Shown: piece after piece, positions 18,663 to 26,623 of the stretch
Layout: every line of letters begins with the position of its first letter
Position numbering within the stretch: position 1 is the stretch's first letter
Source: Natrinema salifodinae
Lineage (GTDB): Archaea > Halobacteriota > Halobacteria > Halobacteriales > Natrialbaceae
DNA length: 64,000 nt
Direction: 5' to 3'
Assembly: GCF_900110455.1 (NCBI RefSeq)
Contig: NZ_FOIS01000003.1
Location: forward strand, 761,491 to 825,490
Notes under the pieces: model-generated
Databases searched by the model: none
Seen by the model: only the letters and a program-made list of their open reading frames with translations
Told to the model about the DNA's origin: nothing
Position numbers and translations under genes: made by a program

Positions 18663-19235
18663 ATGGCAACGACCACTGAGAGCCAATCAGCCACGGAGGG
18701 GACAACGCGTCAGGACGACCAATCGAGACAGGGCGAGATTTTCGACCTGCTGAGCAACCGGCGTCGTCGCTATGCCATCCACTACTGCAAACGAGAGGGC
18801 GAACCGGTCACGCTGGGCGATCTCGCCGAACACGTCGCCGCCTGGGAACTCGACAAGGAGGTCGAAGAGATCACCGCAGCCGAACGAAAACGGGTCTACA
18901 CCTCGCTACAGCAAACGCACGTCCCGACGCTCGAGCGAGCCGACGTGATCGAGTTCGACGATCGAACGATCGAACTGACCAGTGAGGCGACGGAACTCGA
19001 CGTGTATCTCGATATCGTGCCCGCAGACACGATCCCGTGGAGTACCTATTATCTGGGGTTGACCGGCGTCGGGACGATTGTGATGGCGGGCGTGTGGCTC
19101 GAAGCGGTCCCGACCGAGGTGATTCCGGAACTCGGGTGGGCGACGCTGGTGTTCGCGCTGTTCGCCGTTTCTGCAGTCGTCCACGATGTCCAAACTCGAC
19201 GGATGCGACTCGGGGAACTGGAACGACCACCGTGA
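18663..19235 (+). CDS. Membrane-bound winged-helix regulator (DUF7344-like)
   Basis: A 190-residue protein. Residues about 25-110 form a wHTH domain of the haloarchaeal DUF7344 type (EIFDLLSNRRRRYAIHYCKR, then LAEHVAAWE and KRVYTSLQQTHVPTLERADV). Two transmembrane helices follow near 135-175. Such proteins are thought to couple membrane events to transcription. It lies between the two exported-protein genes; the next gene starts 4 bases after its stop, so the two are probably one transcript. It is a plausible regulator of this surface locus, acting at the palindrome at 15012 or elsewhere. The start at 18663 was chosen because the upstream extension is hydrophobic and atypical. Confidence 0.83.
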   Translation: MATTTESQSATEGTTRQDDQSRQGEIFDLLSNRRRRYAIHYCKREGEPVTLGDLAEHVAAWELDKEVEEITAAERKRVYTSLQQTHVPTLERADVIEFDDRTIELTSEATELDVYLDIVPADTIPWSTYYLGLTGVGTIVMAGVWLEAVPTEVIPELGWATLVFALFAVSAVVHDVQTRRMRLGELERPP

Positions 19236-19239
19236 ATTC

Positions 19240-20064
19240 ATGCGTACACTCACCAAATTCGCAGTTGCGTTCATCGTCGTCGGAGTAGCGGTATCCGGAG
19301 CTCCGACGTTCGGATTCAGTTCCGTCGCGAGCGATCGAGGTACCACGGTTTCAATCGCTGAAAATAACAACGCTCTCATCGCACTGATGGATGAGAGTCC
19401 GGCGGAATTTCCGAATAACGAGTTTGTAACGGCCGCTTCGGTCGAAAATAATATCGACGGGGACGTAACGGTCGACTACACTATTTCTGTCAGCGATACC
19501 GCGGTCGGATTGCGATTCGACGGCGACGAAAGCTACGGTGAGCTCACCGGTACGACGACGATTTCCACTTTCAAAGAGATCGAGCTAGACTGCGCGAGTA
19601 GCGGCCAAAGAGAGAGCAATATGGTAACGATGACCGTCGCGATCACCGAAGCCGCAGGCCCCGGCGTCGGAGTTCGGGACGCGGAGATGGAACTCGTATT
19701 CGACTGTGAGGACGGCGGTACGACGGAACCGAGCGATTCAGCCGTCTTCGAACGGCTCGAAGCCGAAGCGGGCCAGGGCAACATCAAAGAGGTCGGTGTG
19801 ACGTTTGAGACGACGCAGACCGTCGACGTCGCTATTCGGGCGTCCGACGGTAGCGGTGAGCTCGGATCGGAAACGGTCACCGGCGTTGAACCCCGGCAGG
19901 AATACGCGCGCACCATCAGTTGGAACGGAAATACCAACCCGGTTCAGGTGGATGTTACTGCCTCTGATCCGGACGATGGCTCCGAAATCGAACGCTGCGT
20001 CGGGGAGGTGAGCCAAAACGATGAGTTCATCAGCCTCTCCGATGGGGGGTTCGATTGCGGCTAA
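19240..20064 (+). CDS. Second DUF1102-like exported protein
   Basis: A 274-residue secreted protein with an N-terminal signal (TLTKFAVAFIVVGVAVSGAP) and a mature start resembling the DUF1102 protein at 14244: TTVSIAENNNALIAL here versus ITVSTAGDASALLSL there. About 170 residues of DUF1102-like beta structure follow. A second beta-rich domain begins at residue ~180 (SDSAVFERLEAEAGQGNI). Cysteines occur in ELDCASS, VFDCEDG, IERCVGE and at the C-terminal FDCG, suggesting disulfides. It starts 4 bases after the winged-helix gene and is the last gene of the rightward set. Confidence 0.78.
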   Translation: MRTLTKFAVAFIVVGVAVSGAPTFGFSSVASDRGTTVSIAENNNALIALMDESPAEFPNNEFVTAASVENNIDGDVTVDYTISVSDTAVGLRFDGDESYGELTGTTTISTFKEIELDCASSGQRESNMVTMTVAITEAAGPGVGVRDAEMELVFDCEDGGTTEPSDSAVFERLEAEAGQGNIKEVGVTFETTQTVDVAIRASDGSGELGSETVTGVEPRQEYARTISWNGNTNPVQVDVTASDPDDGSEIERCVGEVSQNDEFISLSDGGFDCG

Positions 20065-20173
20065 CGGACTCGACGTCCCATGGGTACTCGTGATGCGAGT
20101 ACCGTCCGCTTCGCCTGGTCGCGTCTGATCGAAACCCGAACCCCTTTTCACATCCGACGACGGATCTCTTTCT

Positions 20174-20491
20174 ATGTCGACCGAATCGATCAGTGACCGG
20201 CGCGAGCACATCCGCTCGGTCAGCGTGACCGCCATGTCCGCGCTGCTGGGCGTCGGCGCGGCGGTGGCCTCCGCGACCTGGGTCGGGGTGTCCAATGCGG
20301 CGGCCCAGAACACGCAGGCACTCACGTTCGTGCTCGGCGCGATCCTCGTCCAATACATCCTCATCAACGTCTCGGGGATCTACGGCGAGGACGAGTTCGG
20401 GACGAAACACTACCTGTTCGTCGCGTTCATGACCTTCTCGCTGTGGTTCGTGACGTGGGGGATCCTACTGACCGCGGAGGCGTCGGGCTAA
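20174..20491 (+). CDS. EMC6-like membrane protein
   Basis: A 105-residue protein with three transmembrane helices (about 18-42, 50-68 and 78-100). The HIRSVSVTAMSALLGVGAAVAS beginning and the YLFVAFMTFSLWFVTWGILL end match haloarchaeal proteins annotated as EMC6-like. EMC6 is a core subunit of the eukaryotic ER membrane protein complex, a tail-anchor/multipass insertase; an insertase role in archaea is inference. Its stop lies one base before the ATG of ABCE1, so the two are almost certainly co-transcribed. Confidence 0.75.
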   Translation: MSTESISDRREHIRSVSVTAMSALLGVGAAVASATWVGVSNAAAQNTQALTFVLGAILVQYILINVSGIYGEDEFGTKHYLFVAFMTFSLWFVTWGILLTAEASG

Positions 20492-20492
20492 C

Positions 20493-22307
20493 ATGGCCGA
20501 CGACAGCATCGCCGTCGTAGACTTAGACCGGTGCCAGCCGGATCGGTGTAGCTACGAGTGCAAGAACTACTGCCCGCCGAACCGCACCGGGAAGGAGTGT
20601 ATCACCCTCCGCGGCGAGGAGGCCGACGAGGGCCAACCCGAGCAGATCCACATCTCCGAGGAGATCTGTCTGGGCGAGAGCTGCGGTATCTGCGTCGAGA
20701 AGTGTCCCTTCGACGCCATCGAGATCATCAACCTCCCGAAGGAACTGCAGGACGACCCCGCTCACCGTTACGGCGAGAACGCCTTCTCGCTGTACGGACT
20801 GCCCGCACCGCAGGAGGGCCAGGTCACCGGTATTCTCGGCCCCAACGGGATTGGGAAGACGACCGCCGTCCGCATTCTCGCGGGCGAACTCGAACCCAAC
20901 CTCGGGCGCCACGAGGAGGACGTCGACTGGGACGATGTCCTCGAGGCCTACCGCGGCACGGAACTGCAGGACTACATCGCGGACGTCCGAGACGGCGACG
21001 TCACGGTCGCGCGCAAGCCCCAGTACGTCGACCAGATTCCGAACAGCTTCGACGGCAACACTCGCCAGCTGCTCGAACGAACCAACGAGCGCGGCGCGCT
21101 CGACGATCTGGTCGAGCGCCTCTCGATCGAACCCGTCATGGACCAAGCCATCGACGACCTCTCGGGCGGGGAGCTCCAGCGGGTCGCGCTCGCGGCGACC
21201 CTGGCGCGGGACACGGACTTCTACTTCCTCGACGAGATCACGCCGTACCTGGACATCGGCCAGCGCGTGACCGCGGCGCGACTGATCCGTGAACTCGCCG
21301 AGGAGGAGGACAAGTCGATGCTCGTCGTCGAGCACGACCTGGCGATCCTCGACCTGCTGGCGGACACGCTGCACGTCGCCTACGGTGAGCCAGGCGCCTA
21401 CGGTGTCATCACCGCGCCGAAGTCGGTCCGAAACGGGATCAACGAGTACCTCTCGGGCTACCTCGAAAACGAGAACATGCGGATCCGGCCGGATCCCATC
21501 CAGTTCGAGGAGCACGCGCCGCGGGCCGCAACCCACGGCGACACGCTCGTCGAGTACCCGGACCTCACCAAGAGCTACGGCGACGGCGAGTTCTCCCTCG
21601 AGGTCGAGGGCGGCGAGATCCACGAGAACGAGGTGCTGGGTATCGTCGGTCCCAACGGGATCGGGAAGTCCACCTTCGCGAAGCTCCTGACCGGCAACCT
21701 CGAACCGGACGAGGGTGACGCCGACCTCGATCTGGACATCTCCTACAAGCCCCAGTACGTCACCATCGACCAGCACATGCGGGTCGACGCGTTCCTCTCG
21801 TCGATCACCGACCAGTTCGGCTCCTCGTACTGGAACACCGAGATCGCCCAGCCGCTCCAACTCGAGCGGATCATGGAACAGAACCTCTCGGACCTGTCGG
21901 GCGGCGAGCGCCAGCGGGTCGCCATCGCGGCCTGTCTCTCCGACTCGGCGGATCTGTACCTGCTCGACGAACCCTCCGCCCACCTGGACGTCGAACAGCG
22001 GGTGCAGGCCACCAGCGCGATCCGGCGCTACGCCGAACAGCAGGACGCGACCGTGATGGTCATCGACCACGACATCTACATGATCGACCTGCTCGCGGAC
22101 CGGCTGATGGTCTTCGACGGCGAACCCGCGGTCGAGGGACACGCCGGACAGCCCCAGTCGATGCGCGACGGCATGAACGAGTTCCTCGCGAACTTGGACG
22201 TGACCTTCCGCCGGGACGAGCGCACCGCGCGTCCGCGGATCAACAAGCCCGACTCGCAGCTGGACCGCCAGCAGAAGAGCGAGGGCGAATATTACTACGC
22301 GCCGTGA
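20493..22307 (+). CDS. ABCE1 / Rli1 ribosome-recycling ATPase
   Basis: Splits post-termination ribosomes together with aRF1/Pelota. The 604-residue protein has the family architecture: an N-terminal ferredoxin-like 2x[4Fe-4S] domain with CQPDRCSYECKNYCP and CLGESCGICVEKCP. Two ABC domains follow, with Walker A motifs GPNGIGKTT and GPNGIGKST, signatures LSGGELQR and LSGGERQR, and Walker B segments FYFLDEIT and LYLLDEPS. The first Walker B has Ile-Thr after Glu instead of Pro-Ser, as in other ABCE1 proteins. It is essential in archaea and eukaryotes and full length here. Confidence 0.97.
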   Translation: MADDSIAVVDLDRCQPDRCSYECKNYCPPNRTGKECITLRGEEADEGQPEQIHISEEICLGESCGICVEKCPFDAIEIINLPKELQDDPAHRYGENAFSLYGLPAPQEGQVTGILGPNGIGKTTAVRILAGELEPNLGRHEEDVDWDDVLEAYRGTELQDYIADVRDGDVTVARKPQYVDQIPNSFDGNTRQLLERTNERGALDDLVERLSIEPVMDQAIDDLSGGELQRVALAATLARDTDFYFLDEITPYLDIGQRVTAARLIRELAEEEDKSMLVVEHDLAILDLLADTLHVAYGEPGAYGVITAPKSVRNGINEYLSGYLENENMRIRPDPIQFEEHAPRAATHGDTLVEYPDLTKSYGDGEFSLEVEGGEIHENEVLGIVGPNGIGKSTFAKLLTGNLEPDEGDADLDLDISYKPQYVTIDQHMRVDAFLSSITDQFGSSYWNTEIAQPLQLERIMEQNLSDLSGGERQRVAIAACLSDSADLYLLDEPSAHLDVEQRVQATSAIRRYAEQQDATVMVIDHDIYMIDLLADRLMVFDGEPAVEGHAGQPQSMRDGMNEFLANLDVTFRRDERTARPRINKPDSQLDRQQKSEGEYYYAP

Positions 22308-22449
22308 ATCGCCTCGGGGTCGAGCCCCGAGGCATCCCCTAGACGCGACGAAACCCGATCTGCGACCGCAGTTCACGCGGCCGTCCGTGTCGTTTTTCGA
22401 ACGTCCGAGCGCCGAGCAGTGAGGGGAACGAACCGCGTCCGAGACGCCG

Positions 22450-22971
22450 TTAACAGATCATCCGTTGGCAGGTCCCACAGAGGTTCTCTTCCTTGATGTC
22501 GACCTCACGGACCGTCGGCGAGAAGTTCATCACGCAGCGGTTGTTGTCACAGTGTTCGAGCCCGTAGGTGTGGCCGATCTCGTGGACGATCTCCTTGCGG
22601 ACCCGGTCCTCGAAGATGTCGGTCGCACTCTGGTTCGAGAAGCCGCCGTCGCTCGAGGTCTGGAGCCGGTAGGTGGAGACGACGCTGCCGCTGCCGTCGA
22701 GGTAGGCCAGGCCGAAGACGTAGTTGCGTCGTCGGTAGAAGAGATCGTGCGGCGTGATCGCGATGTTCTTGTCGCCGCGACCGACCCGCTCGGCGAGTTG
22801 AATGAACGTTTCGGCGGAGTACTGGTTCCGGTCGGAGTCGTAAGCGCCGTTGGGGACCGACTGCGAGTCGGTGATCGACACGTCGCAGTCGTAGACCGAT
22901 CGCAACGCGGCGGAGGCCGCCCGCTTGACGTTAGCGGGCACGTTGCCGACCGGCACGATATCCACGAGCAT
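22450..22971 (-). CDS. amzA: Archaemetzincin
   Basis: A 173-residue metzincin-type zinc metalloprotease of the archaemetzincin family. The full signature is seen: HEIGHTYGLEHC with zinc ligands His130, His134 and His140 and catalytic Glu131, then CX4C (Cys141, Cys146), the Met-turn Met148, and the downstream CXXC (Cys165, Cys168) that binds a structural zinc. Physiological substrates are unknown; family members act on small peptides at best. The start at 22971 is supported by a TTTATG element at 22997-23002 on the minus strand, so the mRNA is probably leaderless. Only 39 bases separate it from the divergent UPF0146 gene. Confidence 0.95.
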   Translation of the reverse strand: MLVDIVPVGNVPANVKRAASAALRSVYDCDVSITDSQSVPNGAYDSDRNQYSAETFIQLAERVGRGDKNIAITPHDLFYRRRNYVFGLAYLDGSGSVVSTYRLQTSSDGGFSNQSATDIFEDRVRKEIVHEIGHTYGLEHCDNNRCVMNFSPTVREVDIKEENLCGTCQRMIC

Positions 22972-23010
22972 AGCAAGTGCTATGGCCGCGGGTGGCATAA
23001 ACGTCCCGCC

Positions 23011-23415
23011 GTGGCCCGCTCACACCGGAATCCCGATGTAATAATCGATTACCTTACCGAGTACGAACGGATCGTCGAGGTCGGCATCGGTCGCCGAACC
23101 GGCCTGGCGAGCGCGCTCGTCGATCGAGGGGTGTCCGTCACTGCGACGGACGTTCACGAGCGCGACGTTCCCGATGGCGTGCGGTTCGTCCGTGACGATA
23201 TCGTCGACCCCGACCCATCGGTCTACGCCGATGCGGACGCGATCTACGCGCGGAATCTGCCGCCGGAGCTCCACCGGCCGGCACTCGAGACCGCTCGCGA
23301 GGCCGCGGCAGACTTCCTGTTTACGACGCTAGGTGGCGATCAGCCGGCGATTCCGGTCGAACAGCGGACGGTCGAAACGGGGACGCTGTATCTCGCTCGG
23401 TCGCGGCCGGAGTGA
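23011..23415 (+). CDS. UPF0146 family protein (methyltransferase-like)
   Basis: A 134-residue protein of the UPF0146 group: VEVGIGRRTGLASALVDRG (near residues 20-38) resembles a class I methyltransferase motif I, followed by TATDVHE and the conserved YARNLPPELHRP. It is too short to be a full methyltransferase, and no function is established. The start is a GTG at 23011; upstream reading runs into the amzA gene, whose start is at 22971. The compact divergent arrangement implies overlapping promoters for both genes. Confidence 0.82.
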   Translation: MARSHRNPDVIIDYLTEYERIVEVGIGRRTGLASALVDRGVSVTATDVHERDVPDGVRFVRDDIVDPDPSVYADADAIYARNLPPELHRPALETAREAAADFLFTTLGGDQPAIPVEQRTVETGTLYLARSRPE

Positions 23416-23511
23416 CCGGAGTCGGCGTGGCTTCCGCTCGTCGCGCGGGCCGGAGTCGACCGAGCGACCGAATCCGGACGGCTTTATCCCTATCGACCCG
23501 TGGGAACGGGT

Positions 23512-24393
23512 ATGAACGCAGACGCCGTCGTGCTGGACGTCGACGGAGTGCTCGTCGACGTCGCCGACTCCTACCGGCGGGCGATCGTCGAATCCGTCGA
23601 GTACGTCTACGAACGGACGATCCGCGCGGACGACATTCAGCAGTTCAAGGACGCGGGCGGGTTCAACAACGACTGGGAACTAACGTACGCGGCCGCGCTC
23701 TACGTGCTGGCGACCGAGGAGGGCTACGGCGACTCGATCGCGGCGTTCACCGACGAGATCGCCGCGGCGGGCGGCGGGCTCGAGGCGGCCGAGACCGTCG
23801 TCCGCCAGGCGATCGGCGCGCAGGCGACCCAGCGCGTGCGAGAGCGGTGGGACCGCGAGCGGCTTCGGGACGTCTTCCAGCAGCTGTATCTGGGCGACGA
23901 ACTCTACCGAGGGCTCGAGGGCGGCGAGCCGGACGTCGACCGCGAGCCGCGCGGGTTCATCCACGACGAGCCGGTGTTGCTCGCGGCCGACGCCCGGGAC
24001 CGGCTGCTCGAGGCGTACGACGTGGGAATCCTGACCGGCCGGCCGGAAGCCGAGGCCGAGATCGCCCTCGATCGCGTCGGACTCGACGACGCGATTCCCG
24101 TCGACCGCCGCTTCACGATGGACGACTGGGAGGAGGGCAAACCCCACCCGCGGGCGCTGACGACGCTCGCGGAGCGGTTCGACGCCGACGCGGTCGCCTT
24201 CGTCGGCGACACGTTAGACGACATTCGGACGGCGGTCAACGCCGCCGAGGCCGATTCCGACAGGGAGTATCACGGCATCGGCGTCCTGACCGGCGGACTG
24301 ACCGGCGAGGAGGGACGCCGGAAGTACGAGAACGAAGGCGCAGCGGCGGTCTGCGAGTCGGTCAACGCGGTGCCCGACCTGCTCGATTCGTAA
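23512..24393 (+). CDS. HAD-superfamily hydrolase, TIGR01548 type
   Basis: A 293-residue HAD phosphatase-like protein. Motif I is [10 protein letters not shown] (Asp9 nucleophile, Asp11 acid/base), motif II is [10 protein letters not shown], the motif III lysine is in GKPHP, and motif IV is VGDTLDDI. A large helical cap of about 130 residues lies between motifs I and II. The TIGR01548 group occurs next to or fused with histidine biosynthesis proteins in some lineages, but no his gene is adjacent here, so the substrate is unknown. The ATG at 23512 is supported by TTTAT at 23483, about 27 bases upstream. Confidence 0.9.
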   Translation: MNADAVVLDVDGVLVDVADSYRRAIVESVEYVYERTIRADDIQQFKDAGGFNNDWELTYAAALYVLATEEGYGDSIAAFTDEIAAAGGGLEAAETVVRQAIGAQATQRVRERWDRERLRDVFQQLYLGDELYRGLEGGEPDVDREPRGFIHDEPVLLAADARDRLLEAYDVGILTGRPEAEAEIALDRVGLDDAIPVDRRFTMDDWEEGKPHPRALTTLAERFDADAVAFVGDTLDDIRTAVNAAEADSDREYHGIGVLTGGLTGEEGRRKYENEGAAAVCESVNAVPDLLDS

Positions 24394-24444
24394 GCTGGCG
24401 GTCGCCGCGCCGCGGGAGTTGCAGGTCGCTTTTCGAGCGGTTCG

Positions 24445-24900
24445 TTACGATTCCGACTCCGGACGAGGCAGGCGGACGAACGTCAGCCAGAAGTCCTCGA
24501 ACGACTGGCAGAGCTCGATGAACTCGTCGGGCTCGACCGGTTTCTGGACGTACGCGTTCGCGTGGAGCTCGTAGGACTTGGCGATGTCCTCCTCCGAGGC
24601 CGAACTCGTCATCACGATCACGGGGATCGACCGCAACACCGGTTCGGACTTGAGTTCCGAGAGGACGTCGGCGCCGCTGACCCCGGGCAGTTGGAAGTCG
24701 AGCAGGATCATGTCCGGTCGCGGGCTGTCCGCGTGGTCGCCGCGCTGGTGGACGAAGTCGAGCGCCGCCTCGCCGTCGGTGGCGGTGTGGATCTCGCTCG
24801 CGATGCTCGCGTCGTCGAACGACTCGGAGAACAGCCGCGCGTCGCCCGGGTTGGGTTCGACCAGCAGGATGGTGACGGCGTCCTCGATCGGGGGTGACAT
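24445..24900 (-). CDS. Single-domain response regulator (receiver only)
   Basis: A 151-residue CheY-like receiver without an output domain. The phosphoacceptor is Asp68 in LLDFQLPG, the switch residue is Thr98 and the conserved lysine is Lys120 in VQKPV. The first acidic position is kept (Glu15), but the next, usually Asp in haloarchaeal VEDNPGD motifs, is Pro16 (VEPNPGD), which removes one Mg2+-coordinating side chain. Stand-alone receivers of this Rcp1-like type usually pass phosphate from a hybrid or phytochrome-like kinase; no kinase gene is nearby. It is convergent with the HAD gene. Confidence 0.93.
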   Translation of the reverse strand: MSPPIEDAVTILLVEPNPGDARLFSESFDDASIASEIHTATDGEAALDFVHQRGDHADSPRPDMILLDFQLPGVSGADVLSELKSEPVLRSIPVIVMTSSASEEDIAKSYELHANAYVQKPVEPDEFIELCQSFEDFWLTFVRLPRPESES

Positions 24901-24987
24901 ACCGCTGATTGGAGCGAGTAGTAGAAGTACCGCACGGTTATCGCGGGGAGACGGCCGAAGTCGCGTCCCGATATCGAGTCACGGCCG

Positions 24988-25539
24988 TCACGCGGTCGGC
25001 TCGTCCAAGCGACGGCACGACTCGAACCGATCATCGATCAGGTAAACGACCCCGTCGCGGACGGCGACCGCGATCTGCTCGAGCGCGTCGCCGCGACACG
25101 GCCCGGCCGTACAGACGCCGGCCCCGTCATCGCACTCGAAGCGCGCGCCGTGTTCGTGACACACCAACTGCCCGTCGCGGATGATCGCGCCCGGTCCGGG
25201 GTCGAGCCGGACGTCGGGTTCGTGCGGACACGAGTTTCGCCAGGCGTACACTGCATCGCCCTCCCGATGGAGGATCAGTTCGGTTCCGCGGCGGTCGCGC
25301 AGGGCTTCGCACCGAAGCGTTCCGTCGGTGGGGACGTCCGCAAGCGGGGCGATACAGCGAGAGTCGGGGTCACGGTTGTCTTCGTCGCGGTCGGTGTGCG
25401 AATCGCGCTCGCCGTCGCCGCCGCCGACGCTGAACCGGAAGGTCGCGTCGCCGGTCGAGACGTCGCCCTCGTCGTCGTAGACGCGAACGGACGCGGCGTC
25501 GTCGTCCCCCTCGAGAGTCACGCGGACGGGATCGGTCAT
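24988..25539 (-). CDS. Rieske [2Fe-2S] protein
   Basis: A 183-residue soluble Rieske-type ferredoxin. Cluster ligands are Cys104 and His106 (CPHEPD) and Cys127 and His130 (CHEHGA), with the usual GARF region. An additional CTAGPC follows. The N-terminal 60 residues form an acidic domain (VRVTLEGDDDAASVRVYDDE) with a low-complexity linker that is not part of the Rieske fold. There is no membrane anchor, so it resembles the ferredoxin component of dioxygenases or nitrite-reductase-like small subunits rather than bc1. A TTTTTAGG box on the minus strand at 25562-25569 supports the start at 25539. It has no enzyme partner next to it. Confidence 0.9.
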   Translation of the reverse strand: MTDPVRVTLEGDDDAASVRVYDDEGDVSTGDATFRFSVGGGDGERDSHTDRDEDNRDPDSRCIAPLADVPTDGTLRCEALRDRRGTELILHREGDAVYAWRNSCPHEPDVRLDPGPGAIIRDGQLVCHEHGARFECDDGAGVCTAGPCRGDALEQIAVAVRDGVVYLIDDRFESCRRLDEPTA

Positions 25540-25682
25540 CAGCCACCCTTTTCGGCCAGCCTAAAAATGCGTTGCGGACGTCGCGGCGGCGACGGTCGAG
25601 AGGCGACGTCGGGCCGACGTGCCGAACCCACCCCGCGAAATCGCGCAGTACTCCTTTAGGGATGCCAGGCGAACGATCGGCC

Positions 25683-25916
25683 ATGACTGACTCCGAATCC
25701 GAAGTCACCGTCGACGTCGAGGTCGAAGTCGAAGTGGACTCCGACGAACTCGAGATCGAGGTCGGCGACGAGCGCGAGTTCGAGGGCGAACTCGAGGCCC
25801 CCGGACTGACCATCGAAGTCGAGGCGGAAGTCGAAGTCGAAGGTGAGGAGGAAGAGGCGGAGGCGGCGAGCGGAGACGACGAAGCGACGGACGAAGACGA
25901 GGATACGGAAGAGTAA
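25683..25916 (+). CDS. Very acidic Glu-Val repeat small protein
   Basis: A 77-residue protein with almost no basic residues. Residues 7-58 alternate Val/Ile with Glu/Asp (VTVDVEVEVEVDSDELEIE and later LTIEVEAEVEVEGEEEE), followed by a disordered Asp/Glu tail. The alternation favours an amphipathic beta-strand or a disordered polyanion. A TTTAGG element at 25656 lies about 27 bases before the ATG and supports a leaderless message from 25683. The function is unknown. Polyanionic halophile peptides may act as chaperones or histone-like competitors, but this is speculation. Confidence 0.7.
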   Translation: MTDSESEVTVDVEVEVEVDSDELEIEVGDEREFEGELEAPGLTIEVEAEVEVEGEEEEAEAASGDDEATDEDEDTEE

Positions 25917-26071
25917 CCGCCGCCTCGATCGATCCCTCGAACCGCGGCGTAGAGATCGGAGTATTCCGATATTCTCGTTTCGACGTCTCGCGGGCCGGTG
26001 TTCCGTCGCCCCGTCGTGGAGACGGCTGACCCGGAGTCGGTTTTATTGTCCGTCCATGCGAACGCGTGTCT

Positions 26072-26491
26072 ATGTACCGCGTGTTGATGCCCGTCGACAC
26101 CGAGGAAGACCGCGCGCTGGCCCAGGCCGAGTACGTCGCGTCGCTGCCCGACGCCGCCGACGCGGTCGAAGCGTACGTCCTGTTCGTCTTCACCGAGGAC
26201 AGTGAGGACCTCCCGCAGGAGTTCGAGACGTTCAAATCGGCCTCGCGGATCGCGTCCGTCCGCCGCGCCGCGGAACGGCTCGAGGAGGCCGGTGTCGAGG
26301 TGACAGTCCTCGAGGACAGCGGCGACACCGAGGTGGACATCCTCGACGAGGCCGCGGCCTACGACGTCGATTCGATCGTCCTCGGCGGCCGAAAGCGCTC
26401 GCCCGTCGGGAAGGCGATCTTCGGCAGCGTCACCCAGGGCATCATTCTCACCTCCGAGCGTCCGGTCGTCGTTACCGGCAGCGAGAGCTAA
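26072..26491 (+). CDS. UspA-type universal stress protein
   Basis: A 139-residue universal stress protein. It begins YRVLMPVDTEEDRALAQAEY and ends with the nucleotide-binding signature LGGRKRSPVGKAIFGSVTQGIIL, close to the ATP-binding Usp G-2x-G-9x-G-S pattern. It probably binds ATP and responds to stress; the target is unknown. A GTG at 26066 is an equally possible start (adding two residues), because TTTTAT at 26041 is 25 bases before it. The gene is monocistronic. Confidence 0.92.
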   Translation: MYRVLMPVDTEEDRALAQAEYVASLPDAADAVEAYVLFVFTEDSEDLPQEFETFKSASRIASVRRAAERLEEAGVEVTVLEDSGDTEVDILDEAAAYDVDSIVLGGRKRSPVGKAIFGSVTQGIILTSERPVVVTGSES

Positions 26492-26623
26492 CGGCAGCGG
26501 CGACCGCGGGACGTGAACTGCTCGACTCGCCTGGCGGGACGGGGTCGACGCGTAGCGGCCGGCCGCCGGCCGCTTGTTCGCGCCGGCAGCCTTCTTATCC
26601 GAGTTGCGACCGCATATTCGAGC

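Noticed and set aside
20523-22376. 617-codon minus-strand frame opposite ABCE1
   Set aside because: It mirrors a highly conserved gene, shows no motif, and covers the whole opposite gene.
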